A stretch of DNA of 45,085 bases, taken from the NCBI RefSeq assembly GCF_022712095.1, contig NZ_JALAHD010000208.1, forward strand, positions 1-45,085. The letters are read 5' to 3'. Origin of the DNA: Chryseobacterium sp. GTDB lineage: Bacteria > Bacteroidota > Bacteroidia > Flavobacteriales > Weeksellaceae. The notes beneath the pieces were generated by a model. That model did not search any database. It saw nothing but the letters and a program-made list of their open reading frames with translations, and was not told the origin of the DNA. This document shows positions 17,018-26,241 of the stretch, piece after piece. Position 1 is the stretch's first letter; every line of letters begins with the position of its first letter. The position numbers and the translations under genes were made by a program.

Positions 17018-17051
17018 AATTGTCAGACTTAGATTACTGAGCCTGACAATT
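17018..17051 (-). terminator. Intrinsic terminator of valS
   Basis: The arms AATTGTCAGACTTAG and CTGAGCCTGACAATT pair over 15 positions (two G-U) with a 4-base loop. On the minus strand a TTTTT tract follows. Confidence 0.88.
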
Positions 17052-17074
17052 CCAACTAAACTTATATATAAAAA

Positions 17075-19690
17075 TTATAAACTTTTTAATTTTTCTTCTA
17101 AAATAGTGATTTTATCCTGAGCATCTTTTTGTTTCTTACGCTCCACTTCTACTACTTCAGGTTTTGCATTAGCCACAAACTTCTCATTGGAAAGCTTCTT
17201 TTCTACAGAAATCAGAAAACCTTTCAGGTATTTCAATTCTTCTTCGGTCTTCTTTTTTTCTTCGCCAAGATCTAAATTTTCACTTAACGGAATCGAAACC
17301 TCTACAGAACCTACCAGGAATGTAAAACTCGGCTTATCTGTTTTTTCTCCGAAGTGGATTTCAGAAACATTTGCCAGCTTTCTGATAACAGCTTCATTCA
17401 TAAATGCTGAAGCATTAGTATAAATTTCCACTGCCTCTCTTGGCGAGATTCCTTTTGTCTGGCGGTAATTTCTAACTCCTGTAATCAGTTCTTCAGCAGT
17501 CTCAAAATTTTTAATAATTTCTTCACTGAAGTCACCTCCTTTTTTCTGTTGGGTGATCACCAAAGCTTCCTCCGCTTTTCTCTCTGAAATTAAATGCCAT
17601 AACTCTTCTGTCTGGAATGGCATAAACGGATGTAAAAGTTTCATCAGTTCTTCAAAGAAAATAATTGTCTGCTGATATACTTCTTCTGAAATTCCCTCCC
17701 CATAATTAGGTTTAATCGCTTCAAGATAAGACCCGCAAAAATCATCCCAAATTAATTTATAAATCAAATGCAGCGCATCAGAGATTCTGAATTTCTCGAA
17801 CTGCTGATCAATTTCATTAATCGTTTTATCAAGTTTATTCCCAAACCATTCAATTGCCTGCTGATCAGCTGAATTAGCTGATTTCCCTTCTTTTTTAAAT
17901 CCTTGGATCAAACGGAAAGCATTCCAGATTTTCGTCATGAAATTTCTTCCCTGCAACATCAGGTCTTCATCAAAAAGAAGATCATTCCCAGCCGCTGAAC
18001 TTAACAGAATTCCTACACGAACACCATCCGCACCATATTTATCCATTAATTCCAAAGGATCCGGAGAATTCCCTAAAGACTTGGACATTTTCCGACGTTG
18101 CTTATCTCTTACAATTCCCGTAAAATAAACATTCTTAAACGGAATTTCTTTTCTGTATTCCAATCCGGACATAATCATTCTGGCCACCCAGAAGAAAATA
18201 ATATCAGGACCTGTTACCAAGTCTGAAGTAGGATAATAATACTGAATATCTTTATTTTCAGGATCTAATAATCCGTTAAATACGGAGATTGGCCACAACC
18301 AAGATGAGAACCATGTATCCAATACATCATCATCCTGTCTCAGATCAGAAGCAGTAAGCCCGGAATTATCAGATTTTTCCTTTGCCAGAGCTAAGGCTTC
18401 TTCCGGTGTTTCCGCTACAACGAAATCATCATCCCCGTTTCCGAAATAATAAGCAGGAATCTGCTGTCCCCACCATAGCTGACGCGAGATATTCCAGTCA
18501 CGGATATTTTCCATCCAGTGTTTATAAGTATTTTTAAACTTTTCAGGATAGAACTTAACCTCATCATCCATTACTACGTCCAGAGCAGGCTTTCCAATTT
18601 CAGACATTTTTAAAAACCACTGAACTGAAATCTTAGGTTCAATTACAGCTCCCGTTCTTTCGGATGTTCCTACTTTATTTACATAATCTTCGGCTTTTAA
18701 CAATAGATCTTTTTCTTCAAGTTCCTTAGCAATCTGCTTTCTCACTTCAAATCTATTTTTACCTGCATAATGTAACCCATACTCATTAAGATTACCATCA
18801 TCATCCAATGCGTCAATAATTTTCAATTGATGCTTCTGTCCTATTTCATAGTCATTAGTATCATGTGCCGGTGTAATTTTCAAAGCCCCTGTTCCGAACT
18901 CAATATCCACATATTCATCTTCAATAATTGGAATGATGCGGTCTACAATCGGTACAATTACATTTTTACCTTTAAGATGGGCATATCTTTCATCACTAGG
19001 ATTAATACATACTGCAGTATCTCCAAAAATTGTTTCAGGACGTGTCGTAGCTACTGAAAGATAATCTTCTGATCCTTCAATTTTATATTTAAGGAAATAC
19101 AGTTTTCCGTTCTGCTCTTTGAAGATTACTTCTTCGTCAGAAATATTGGTCTTGGCTTCAGGATCCCAGTTGATCATTCTGTATCCTCTGTAGATCAGTC
19201 CTTTATTATATAGATCAACAAAACTTTTAATAACCTGCTGGGACATCTCGTCTTCCATGGTAAATCTTGTTCTGTCCCAATCACATGAACAACCCAGTTT
19301 TTTCAGCTGTTCAAGAATGGTTCCTCCATATTTGTGAGTCCAGTCCCAGGCATGTTTCAAAAATTCATCTCTGGTAATATCTGTTTTATTGACTCCTTCT
19401 GATTTCAGTTTAGCAACAACTTTAGCTTCAGTAGCAATTGAAGCATGATCTGTTCCTGGAATCCAGCAGGCATTAAAGCCCTGCATTCTTGCACGACGGA
19501 CCAAAACATCCTGGATAGTATTATTCAACATATGTCCCATGTGTAATATCCCCGTAACATTTGGCGGAGGAATTACCAAAGTATATGGAGGTTTATTATT
19601 AGGCTCTGAGTGAAAATATTTATTTTCTAGCCAGTAACTATACCATTTTTGCTCTGTCTCCTGTGGATTATACTTTTCTGAAATCTGCAT
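17075..19690 (-). CDS. valS: Valyl-tRNA synthetase
   Basis: An 871-residue class I synthetase that charges tRNA-Val. The HIGH motif is PPPNVTGILHMGHML near residue 45, and the KMSKS motif is RRKMSKSLGN. The editing domain (CP1) lies between, with TTRPETIFGDTAV. An anticodon-binding domain follows, and a C-terminal coiled coil (about residues 805-871) typical of ValRS ends the protein. The full length is intact. A TATTTTTG box lies about 28 bases upstream of the ATG. There is no leader peptide or T-box, in contrast to tyrS in this window. Confidence 0.97.
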   Translation of the reverse strand: MQISEKYNPQETEQKWYSYWLENKYFHSEPNNKPPYTLVIPPPNVTGILHMGHMLNNTIQDVLVRRARMQGFNACWIPGTDHASIATEAKVVAKLKSEGVNKTDITRDEFLKHAWDWTHKYGGTILEQLKKLGCSCDWDRTRFTMEDEMSQQVIKSFVDLYNKGLIYRGYRMINWDPEAKTNISDEEVIFKEQNGKLYFLKYKIEGSEDYLSVATTRPETIFGDTAVCINPSDERYAHLKGKNVIVPIVDRIIPIIEDEYVDIEFGTGALKITPAHDTNDYEIGQKHQLKIIDALDDDGNLNEYGLHYAGKNRFEVRKQIAKELEEKDLLLKAEDYVNKVGTSERTGAVIEPKISVQWFLKMSEIGKPALDVVMDDEVKFYPEKFKNTYKHWMENIRDWNISRQLWWGQQIPAYYFGNGDDDFVVAETPEEALALAKEKSDNSGLTASDLRQDDDVLDTWFSSWLWPISVFNGLLDPENKDIQYYYPTSDLVTGPDIIFFWVARMIMSGLEYRKEIPFKNVYFTGIVRDKQRRKMSKSLGNSPDPLELMDKYGADGVRVGILLSSAAGNDLLFDEDLMLQGRNFMTKIWNAFRLIQGFKKEGKSANSADQQAIEWFGNKLDKTINEIDQQFEKFRISDALHLIYKLIWDDFCGSYLEAIKPNYGEGISEEVYQQTIIFFEELMKLLHPFMPFQTEELWHLISERKAEEALVITQQKKGGDFSEEIIKNFETAEELITGVRNYRQTKGISPREAVEIYTNASAFMNEAVIRKLANVSEIHFGEKTDKPSFTFLVGSVEVSIPLSENLDLGEEKKKTEEELKYLKGFLISVEKKLSNEKFVANAKPEVVEVERKKQKDAQDKITILEEKLKSL

Positions 19691-19718
19691 AAATTCTATT
19701 TCTTTAGCTTACAATTTG

Positions 19719-19726
19719 CAAAAATA
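19719..19726 (-). promoter_or_regulatory. TAnnTTTG -7 element of valS
   Basis: The minus strand reads TATTTTTG, 28 bases upstream of the valS ATG. It is divergent from the DUF1573 promoter 43 bases away. Confidence 0.5.
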
Positions 19727-19768
19727 GTTTAAACAAAAAAAATTTTAAGCATTAATTAAAATAATTTT

Positions 19769-19776
19769 TAACTTTG
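19769..19776 (+). promoter_or_regulatory. TAnnTTTG -7 element of the DUF1573 gene
   Basis: TAACTTTG overlaps the TTG codon that the ORF track used as a start. A promoter here makes that TTG non-coding and supports the ATG at 19819. Confidence 0.65.
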
Positions 19777-19818
19777 TTTCTTAATAATTATCTAACAAAC
19801 ATATTAACTCTCAAGAAT

Positions 19819-20277
19819 ATGAAAAAATTATTTGCAGGAATTGCACTATTCGGAACATTTGCTATAGCGGCTGCACAAACTATTACATTTGATAAAACGA
19901 CTTACGATTATGGTACTGTTAAGCCTAGCTCTGACGGTACAAGATATTTTACGGTAACTAATACTGGGGACAAGCCTTTGGTATTATCAAACGTAAAAGC
20001 TTCTTGCGGATGTACAACTCCGGAATTCAGTACTGATCCTATTATGCCTGGAAAATCTGCTAAAATAAAAGTAGGATATAATACAGCAATCAATGGTGGA
20101 TTCAACAAAATGATTGAAGTATTTTCTAATGACCCAGCAAACAGCAGAAGCGTAATCTATATCAAAGGTACAGTAGATGCAAACGCTCCTGAAGCAACTG
20201 CTGCTCAAACAAAAGCTGAACCTGTGGCTGATGCTAAAAAGGTTGCTAAAAAGACTAAAAAAGTAGCTTCTAAATAA
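19819..20277 (+). CDS. Secreted DUF1573 protein
   Basis: I start this gene at the ATG at 19819 (152 residues) rather than the TTG at 19774, because that TTG lies inside a -7 promoter box and the ATG is followed at once by a signal peptide (MKKLFAGIALFGTFAIAAAQ). The mature part is a single DUF1573 immunoglobulin-like domain: ITFDKTTYDYGTVKPSSDG, VTNTGDKPLVLSNVKASCGC and PGKSAKIKVGYN. A short Ala/Lys-rich tail ends in KKTKKVASK. Such proteins are common and abundant in Bacteroidota periplasm or outer surface, with no known activity. The gene is followed by a very strong terminator. Confidence 0.9.
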   Translation: MKKLFAGIALFGTFAIAAAQTITFDKTTYDYGTVKPSSDGTRYFTVTNTGDKPLVLSNVKASCGCTTPEFSTDPIMPGKSAKIKVGYNTAINGGFNKMIEVFSNDPANSRSVIYIKGTVDANAPEATAAQTKAEPVADAKKVAKKTKKVASK

Positions 20278-20295
20278 GAAGCTACTTAAAAAAAT

Positions 20296-20327
20296 AAAAA
20301 AACCGCCTTGATCAAGGCGGTTTTTTT
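20296..20327 (+). terminator. Strong intrinsic terminator after the DUF1573 gene
   Basis: The perfect palindrome AACCGCCTTGATCAAGGCGGTT is flanked by A and T runs, with seven T downstream. Confidence 0.92.
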
Positions 20328-20354
20328 ATTACATTTATTCTATAATTAGATCAT

Positions 20355-21224
20355 ATGGACATAAATTTCTCAGACAATTTCTTAATCAAAGATAAATTCT
20401 CAATAAAAAAAGTTTCTACAGAATATAAAGGCGGGCTTACCAAGGAAGATGGAGTAAAAATGCTTCTTCAGGAAAAAGAAAAGCTTCATCAGCTTCAAGA
20501 AAAACTTTACGCTGACGGAAGTAAATCTCTTCTTGTTGTTCTTCAAGCTATGGATGCTGCCGGTAAGGACAGTCTTGTGGAACACGTTTTCGGAGGAGTA
20601 AACCCTCAGGGATGCAATGTTACCAGTTTTAAAACTCCAAGTTCCCAAGAATACTCCCATGATTTCCTATGGCGGCACTATCTGGCCTTACCTCAAAAAG
20701 GAATGATAGGTATATTCAATCGCTCTCATTATGAAAATGTACTTGTCTGTAAGGTTCATCCTGAATATAATCTTAATGAAAAAACATGGAAATCCGTAAA
20801 AGATTTTGACAAAAATTTCTGGGAAAACAGGTATGAAAGTATCCGAAATTTTGAAAAACATTTAGCTCAAAACGGAACCACTATCGTCAAGATATTTTTA
20901 AATGTTTCTAAAAAAGAACAGAAGAAGAGACTTCTAGACAGAATTAATGAAACAGATAAAAACTGGAAATTTTCTAGTGGAGATTTACCTGAACGTGCTT
21001 TATTTGATCAATACATGGAAGCTTACGAAACAGCAATCAATGAAACTTCTAAAGATTACGCTCCATGGTATGTACTGCCTGCTGATGACAAATGGTTTGC
21101 AAGAGTCGCTGCTATACAAATTATTATTGATACATTAGAGAAAATGAATTTACAATTCCCCCAACTTTCCGAAAAGGATCAACAGGGATTACTGGATGCC
21201 AAAAGACAATTGGAAAACGAATAA
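20355..21224 (+). CDS. Polyphosphate kinase 2 family protein
   Basis: A 289-residue single-domain PPK2. Walker A is QAMDAAGKDSLVEHVFGGVNPQG, and the Walker B/lid region is GIFNRSHYENVLVCKVHPEYN, which resembles the short class III PPK2 enzymes. These transfer phosphate from polyphosphate to AMP or ADP. The end (WYVLPADDKWFARVAAIQII) is typical of the family. A TACATTTA box (20330-20337) lies 17 bases upstream of the ATG. The gene converges on rnpB with only 7 bases between the stop and the RNase P helix P1. Confidence 0.93.
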   Translation: MDINFSDNFLIKDKFSIKKVSTEYKGGLTKEDGVKMLLQEKEKLHQLQEKLYADGSKSLLVVLQAMDAAGKDSLVEHVFGGVNPQGCNVTSFKTPSSQEYSHDFLWRHYLALPQKGMIGIFNRSHYENVLVCKVHPEYNLNEKTWKSVKDFDKNFWENRYESIRNFEKHLAQNGTTIVKIFLNVSKKEQKKRLLDRINETDKNWKFSSGDLPERALFDQYMEAYETAINETSKDYAPWYVLPADDKWFARVAAIQIIIDTLEKMNLQFPQLSEKDQQGLLDAKRQLENE

Positions 21225-21231
21225 TAAAAAT

Positions 21232-21556
21232 CACGAGAAAATCTATAAGCCGGATTCTGTTCTTCTGAACGAAGTGCCTGTTATTTATCTACGTCTTACA
21301 TTGCTGCAAAACTTGAGCTGATTACCCCTCGGCTTTTGGAGCGAGCAACTCCTATTCTCATTGCTGAAAAGAACCGATATACTTATCATTGCACCACAAA
21401 GAGTTTACCTGGTTTCACTACAGCCGAACTGTACTTGCTTTCTGTTGCACTGGTCCTACCCTCTCGGGTGACGGATGTTATCCGCTTTGCTGCTCTACGG
21501 TGTCCGGACTTTCCTACCCCTGTAAAACAGGAATCAACAAGCCAACTTTCTCGTGG
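21232..21556 (-). ncRNA. rnpB: RNase P RNA (bacterial type A-like)
   Basis: The minus strand contains the universally conserved GAAAGTCCGGAC of RNase P RNA and, near the 3' end, ACAGAATCCGGCTTATAG. Helix P1 can be drawn directly: CACGAGAAA at the 5' end (21548-21556) pairs with TTTCTCGTG at the 3' end (21232-21240). Between them lie the conserved blocks AGGGTAGGACCAGTGCAACAG and GAAACCAGGTAAAC. The RNA is about 325 nt and removes the 5' leader of pre-tRNAs. A TATCTTTG box immediately upstream fits the 5' end. After P1 a short T tract (ATTTTTATT) probably terminates it, inside the end of the PPK2 gene. No protein ORF in this region is real. Confidence 0.95.
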
Positions 21557-21559
21557 CTG

Positions 21560-21567
21560 CAAAGATA
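21560..21567 (-). promoter_or_regulatory. TAnnTTTG -7 element of rnpB
   Basis: The minus strand reads TATCTTTG, ending 3 bases before the outermost base pair of P1. This spacing to the RNA 5' end fits a -7 element. Confidence 0.75.
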
Positions 21568-21689
21568 CGGCATAATTTGGAAATGAGTGTAAGACTGCAT
21601 ACTAATTAGCGATACAATCACATTCACTTTATTTAATATTCCTGATAAATAATATCTTATTACCTGTTCGTCAATTAATGCATTATTAT

Positions 21690-21697
21690 TATCTTCG
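21690..21697 (+). promoter_or_regulatory. Possible -7 element of the sigma-factor gene
   Basis: TATCTTCG is one base off TAnnTTTG, with TTCG 19 bases upstream. It would give a leader of about 15-20 bases before the TTG start. Confidence 0.35.
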
Positions 21698-21717
21698 TGC
21701 CACATATATAAGTTAAT

Positions 21718-22209
21718 TTGGATTTCAGGGAAAAAGAATTTGCTCAGCTTATCAAGGATAATCAAGGTTTGATTATCAAAGTATCCCGGCTGTACACTAA
21801 TTCTCTTGAGGATGAAGAAGATCTGTTTCAGGAGATTGTTTTACAGCTCTGGAAAAGCTATGATTCTTTCAAAGGAAATTCAAAAATTACCACCTGGATG
21901 TATCGGGTAGCACTCAACACTGCTATTACACTTTTCAGAAAAAAAAGTAAAAGTCTTCCTACTAACGAATTGGATGTTAACCTCCGGGATTTCGTAGAAG
22001 ATGATGATGATAAACAGCAACAAATCTCTCTTTTATATACAGTGATTAAAACCCTTCCTAATGTAGAAAGAGCTGTTGTAATGATGTACCTAGATGATTT
22101 ACCTTACAAGGATATTGCTGAAAACCTCGGAATTACTGAGGTAAATGCGCGCGTAAAAATGAACAGATTAAAGAAAACTCTTAAAGAACAGATGGAAAAA
22201 TATGCCTGA
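21718..22209 (+). CDS. ECF-type RNA polymerase sigma factor, TTG start
   Basis: A 163-residue sigma-70 family protein. Region 2 spans about residues 10-75 (LYTNSLEDEEDLFQEIVLQLWKSYDSF, TTWMYRVALNTAI). Region 4 spans about residues 105-160 (LPNVERAVVMMYLDDLPYKDIAENLGITEVNARVKMNRLKKTLKE). An in-frame TAA lies 9 bases before the TTG at 21718 and no ATG occurs before region 2, so TTG is the only workable start. It overlaps the next gene by 8 bases, implying coupled translation with a membrane protein. The target promoters are unknown. Confidence 0.92.
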   Translation: MDFREKEFAQLIKDNQGLIIKVSRLYTNSLEDEEDLFQEIVLQLWKSYDSFKGNSKITTWMYRVALNTAITLFRKKSKSLPTNELDVNLRDFVEDDDDKQQQISLLYTVIKTLPNVERAVVMMYLDDLPYKDIAENLGITEVNARVKMNRLKKTLKEQMEKYA

Positions 22210-22876
22210 TTTTGATTTAGACAGTTTTAAGAAAACATGGCAGGAACAGCCTGTTCAAAATAAATATGACAATAATGAGATCCTTCAAATGTTGAATAAA
22301 AAATCACGTAATTACGTGAAATACATTTTTTGGATCAGTGTAATTGAATTTTTATTCTTCACTATTATTGGATCATTTTACGTTCTTCAGGGAAAAGAAT
22401 CGAATAGCTTTCTCAATGTTCTGGAAAAATTGGGGGCTCAGAAAACTCCTGAATTGGAGAGTTCCTTTGACCATATCTTTCTGGCTTTAAAAATCATCAG
22501 CCTATCTGTCACAGCTTACTTTATTTATCAGTTCTATCAAAACTACCGTAAAATAAAAATCGAAGAGAATTTAAAAGCTTTTATCACTAAAATCATACGC
22601 TTTAAGAAAACAGTCAATGCTTTCATTCTGATCAATATTGCCTTATTGATTGCTTTTACAGGTATTTTTACAGTATTTATTTTTTATATCTTAAACACTC
22701 AGCATATAGAAGTGACCAATTCCAGCCTTATAGGATTTCTGATAGGTATTGTTGTAGCGACAGGTTTAAATGTTTTATTGGTATGGCTTTATTATAAGCT
22801 GGTTTATGGAATTATTATGAGAAAGCTGGATAAAAACCTGAAACAGTTAAAAAATATTGATATTCAGGAAAATTAA
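22202..22876 (+). CDS. Four-helix membrane protein coupled to the sigma factor
   Basis: I do not recognise a named family. The 224-residue protein has a short polar N-terminus (MPDFDLDSFKKTWQEQPVQN), four membrane helices (about residues 40-60, 92-112, 138-160 and 172-198) and a basic C-terminal tail. Its start lies inside the sigma-factor gene (8-base overlap). Such pairs are common in Flavobacteriia and suggest that it restrains or senses for the sigma factor. It lacks a recognisable zinc anti-sigma motif. The anti-sigma role is inference. Confidence 0.75.
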   Translation: MPDFDLDSFKKTWQEQPVQNKYDNNEILQMLNKKSRNYVKYIFWISVIEFLFFTIIGSFYVLQGKESNSFLNVLEKLGAQKTPELESSFDHIFLALKIISLSVTAYFIYQFYQNYRKIKIEENLKAFITKIIRFKKTVNAFILINIALLIAFTGIFTVFIFYILNTQHIEVTNSSLIGFLIGIVVATGLNVLLVWLYYKLVYGIIMRKLDKNLKQLKNIDIQEN

Positions 22877-22946
22877 TTCAATAGAGGGTGACTCCTAAAG
22901 ATTTATTTGCTAATTTTAATTATCCAAATAAAATCAATCTTTCATT

Positions 22947-24581
22947 ATGGCATTAGCTTATGTGTCTGGAGCTTCAGATATTCCCCTACTAGGACAAACT
23001 ATTGGAAATAATTTAAAAAATACAGCAGAAAAATATCCCGATCAGGATGCATTAATTTGCGTACATCAAAATTACAGGGCAACTTATAAAGAATTTTACG
23101 ATCAGACCACAGCAGTTGCCAAAGCATTAATTTACCTCGGAGCAGAAGCCGGTGACAGGATCGGGATCTGGGCATCCAACCGGTATGAATGGGTTTTACT
23201 ACAATATGCCACAGCGAGGATTGGCACTATTCTCGTAAATATCAATCCGGCATCCCGGACCCATGAACTGACTTATGTTCTTAACCAATCGGAAGTAAGA
23301 TTTATCTTTTCTTCTTTACAATTTAAGACCAGTAACTATAAAGAAATGGTAGAATATGCCAAAGAGGTCTGCCCTTCTCTTGAAGAAGAATTTTTTTTCG
23401 ATTATAACTGGGATTCTTTTTTAAAAGATGGAGAAGAGATTTCTGACCAAATATTGAATGAATTTGAAGAAAAAGTACAGTTCGATGACGCAGTTAACAT
23501 ACAATATACATCCGGAACTACAGGCTTTCCGAAAGGAGTTACGCTATCCCATCATAATATATTGAATAATGGATATTTCATCGGTATACGCCTGAAATAC
23601 ACTGAAAAGGACAGGGTATGCATTCCAGTGCCTTTCTACCATTGTTTCGGAATGGTCATCGGAAATATGGCCTGTACTTCTCATGGTGCCTGCATGGTCA
23701 TTCCTAATGATAATTTCGATCCCGATATCACCCTGAAAGTAGTTTCAGAAGAAAAATGTACTTCCTTATACGGAGTGCCCACTATGTTTATTGCAGAGTT
23801 AGCATCTAAAAATTTCGATTCTTATGATTTTTCAACGTTAAGGACAGGTGTAATGGCAGGATCTGTATGTCCACCGGAAATCATGAAAAAGGTAGAAAAC
23901 CTTATGAATATCAAAGAAATGAGTATTTGTTACGGAATGACAGAAACATCTCCGGTTTCCACTCAGACTTTGATCGGGACTCCACTTGAAAAACAGGTAA
24001 GCACAGTAGGAACTGTTCAGGATCATCTGGAAATAAAAATTATTGATGAAAATGGAAAAATTATTGAAAGAGGAGAACATGGAGAACTCTGTACCCGAGG
24101 ATATTCTGTTATGCTAAAATATTGGAATGATCCGGAAAACACCAAAAAGGTACTGGACAGTGCCCGATGGATGCATACCGGAGACATGGCAGTCATGGAT
24201 GAGGATGGTTATATTACAATTTCAGGAAGAATAAAGGACCTTATTATCCGTGGAGGGGAAAATATTTCTCCAAAAGAAATCGAAGACTTTTTATACGCAT
24301 ATCCTAATATCCTTGATGTTCAAATCATCGGTGTTCCAAGTGAAAAATTTGGTGAAGAAGTAATGGCGTGGATCAAAGTAAGAAAAGGCTTTAATGTTTC
24401 TGAAGAAGAATTATTAGAATATTGCAAAGGAAAAATTGCCCATTATAAAGTTCCTAAATTCTGGAAATTTGTCGATGAATTTCCTATGACCATTTCAGGA
24501 AAAATAAGAAAGGTTGAAATGCGGGAAATTTCTATTCAGGAATTGGGTTTAGAAAGTTTTAAGCACCGTTCAGGACAATAA
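22947..24581 (+). CDS. AMP-binding acyl-CoA synthetase (fatty-acyl-CoA ligase type)
   Basis: A 544-residue adenylate-forming enzyme. The P-loop is NIQYTSGTTGFPKGVTLSHHN (about residues 187-207), and the A5 motif is SICYGMTETSP. The A8 hinge is GRIKDLIIRGGENISPKEIED, and the catalytic lysine motif near the end is ISGKIRKVEMRE. It should convert a fatty or other carboxylic acid to its CoA ester through an acyl-AMP. Overall it resembles medium/long-chain FadD2-like ligases, but chain length cannot be told by eye. There is no beta-oxidation partner adjacent. A bidirectional terminator separates it from rpoN. Confidence 0.92.
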   Translation: MALAYVSGASDIPLLGQTIGNNLKNTAEKYPDQDALICVHQNYRATYKEFYDQTTAVAKALIYLGAEAGDRIGIWASNRYEWVLLQYATARIGTILVNINPASRTHELTYVLNQSEVRFIFSSLQFKTSNYKEMVEYAKEVCPSLEEEFFFDYNWDSFLKDGEEISDQILNEFEEKVQFDDAVNIQYTSGTTGFPKGVTLSHHNILNNGYFIGIRLKYTEKDRVCIPVPFYHCFGMVIGNMACTSHGACMVIPNDNFDPDITLKVVSEEKCTSLYGVPTMFIAELASKNFDSYDFSTLRTGVMAGSVCPPEIMKKVENLMNIKEMSICYGMTETSPVSTQTLIGTPLEKQVSTVGTVQDHLEIKIIDENGKIIERGEHGELCTRGYSVMLKYWNDPENTKKVLDSARWMHTGDMAVMDEDGYITISGRIKDLIIRGGENISPKEIEDFLYAYPNILDVQIIGVPSEKFGEEVMAWIKVRKGFNVSEEELLEYCKGKIAHYKVPKFWKFVDEFPMTISGKIRKVEMREISIQELGLESFKHRSGQ

Positions 24582-24583
24582 AT

Positions 24584-24614
24584 AAAAAAGCATTTCGTTT
24601 TGAAATGCTTTTTT
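24584..24614. terminator. Bidirectional terminator between acyl-CoA synthetase gene and rpoN
   Basis: AAAAAAGCATTTC and GAAATGCTTTTTT form a 13-bp stem with a 5-base loop, with T tracts in both directions. Confidence 0.88.
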
Positions 24615-24627
24615 ATTTTTATAATTC

Positions 24628-26091
24628 TTATAACTCTTTTCTCAGCCTTGCAACCGGAATATTCAGTTGTTCTCTGTATTTTGCGATAGTTCTTCTGGCG
24701 ATATTGTATCCCTGCTCTTTTAAGATAACAACCAGGGCATCATCCGTTAGAGGTTTTCTCTTATTCTCTTTATCAATTACTTCCTGAAGATGGGTTTTAA
24801 TCTCCTTAGTCGAAACTTCTTCTCCATCATCATTGGTAAGGCTGTCCGAGAACAGATCTTTAAGGTAAACAATTCCATTAGGCGTATCAGCATATTTACT
24901 TTTTACTACTCTGGAAATAGTTGAAATATCAAAACCTGTGATGTCAGCAACATCCTTCAGAATCATTGGTTTTAATGATTTTTCATCTCCGGTAAGGAAA
25001 TAATCTTTCTGAAATTTTACAATAGCGGTAATAGTCTGCAATAATGTATTCTGACGTTGATTAATGGCATCAATATACCATTTTGCCGCATCCAGCTTTT
25101 GTTTAATAAATAATGCTGCCTGCTTATGTTCTGCAGAATTTTTATCATGTGAATAGGTCGATAAAATATCTTTATATTCTTCAGAAACTCTTAAAGTGGG
25201 AGCATTTTTACTATTCAATAGAGGAACAACCTGTCCGTCTTTTACCTGAATAACAAAATCCGGAATAATCTCCTGATTAATGGTGATCGTCTGTGTATCA
25301 AAATTACCCCCTACTTTCGGAGATAATTTGGAGATTTCTTCCAATGCATCTTTCAGGTCTTCTTCCTCAATATCATACTTCTGTATGATTTTATTATAAT
25401 ACTTATTTGTTAAAGCATCAAATTGGTGTCTCAGAATATTGGCAGCCAATGAAACTGCTTTATCTGAACTCACCTTTTTTTCAATCTGTAAAAGAAGACA
25501 TTCCTGTAACCCTCTGGCACCAACCCCTGACGGATCTAACTTTTGTATATAGTTTTCGAGAATATCTTCAACTTTCTCTTTGGTGGTATAAATCCCCTGT
25601 GAAAAAGCAAGATCATCTACAATAGATTTAATTTCCCTTCTCAGATATCCATCTGTATCTAAATTCCCGATAATATATTCTGCAATTTTTACATCTTCTT
25701 CACTGATGTTAATAAGGTGTATCTGCTCCAAAAGATAATCATACAGTGACTGGCCTTCCGTTAAGAGGCTTTCATTATCGAACTCTTCGTCATCCGGCGA
25801 ATAATTACTCGATGCTGTCTTATAGCTGGGCTCATCATCATAAAGGTATTCATTAACATCAAAGTCTGTTTCAATACTTTCTGTTCCCTCACTTTCATAA
25901 GCATCTTCCAAAGAGGAATACTCATCATCTTTGGACTCTTCCTTTACAATTTCCAAAGCAGGGTTCTCTTCCAGCTCTCTCTCCAGTTCCTCTTCAAATT
26001 CCAATGTATGAAGCTGAATCAGCTTCATTAACTGAATCTGTTGAGGAGCTAACTTCTGTCCTAATTTGAGTTGTAAGTGTTGTTTAAGCAT
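24628..26091 (-). CDS. rpoN: RNA polymerase sigma-54 factor
   Basis: A 487-residue sigma-54. The Q-rich activator-interacting region I is at the N-terminus (LGQKLAPQQIQLMKLIQLHTL), followed by an acidic region II (about residues 45-115). The core-binding and HTH domains come next, and the RpoN box is ARRTIAKYREQLNIP at the extreme C-terminus. Region II is long and very acidic (EESKDDEYSSLEDAYESEG). No enhancer-binding protein gene is present in the window, so the targets are elsewhere. A TAAATTCG-like box lies about 25 bases upstream of the ATG. Confidence 0.97.
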   Translation of the reverse strand: MLKQHLQLKLGQKLAPQQIQLMKLIQLHTLEFEEELERELEENPALEIVKEESKDDEYSSLEDAYESEGTESIETDFDVNEYLYDDEPSYKTASSNYSPDDEEFDNESLLTEGQSLYDYLLEQIHLINISEEDVKIAEYIIGNLDTDGYLRREIKSIVDDLAFSQGIYTTKEKVEDILENYIQKLDPSGVGARGLQECLLLQIEKKVSSDKAVSLAANILRHQFDALTNKYYNKIIQKYDIEEEDLKDALEEISKLSPKVGGNFDTQTITINQEIIPDFVIQVKDGQVVPLLNSKNAPTLRVSEEYKDILSTYSHDKNSAEHKQAALFIKQKLDAAKWYIDAINQRQNTLLQTITAIVKFQKDYFLTGDEKSLKPMILKDVADITGFDISTISRVVKSKYADTPNGIVYLKDLFSDSLTNDDGEEVSTKEIKTHLQEVIDKENKRKPLTDDALVVILKEQGYNIARRTIAKYREQLNIPVARLRKEL

Positions 26092-26200
26092 ATTATAATA
26101 TACATCTATCCCACGAATTTAATAAAATTCTCCGAGAAAAATAACATTTAGCACGATTTTTGCTTTAGTTAACATAATGTAATAAACTATTGAAAAATAA

Positions 26201-26233
26201 AAAAAGCCTTCAACCATTGTCGAAGGCTTTTTT
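26201..26233 (-). terminator. Intrinsic terminator between asnS and rpoN
   Basis: AAAAAGCCTTC and GAAGGCTTTTT enclose a 10-base loop. The T tract on the minus strand serves asnS, whose stop is 9 bases away. Confidence 0.85.
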
Positions 26234-26241
26234 TTATATTA

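Noticed and set aside
19774-19818. Extended TTG start of the DUF1573 gene
   Set aside because: The TTG lies inside a TAACTTTG promoter box, and the extension precedes a perfect signal peptide starting at 19819.
21336-21765. Short ORFs within the rnpB region
   Set aside because: The region is RNase P RNA with conserved sequence and a drawable P1 helix; these ORFs are chance frames.
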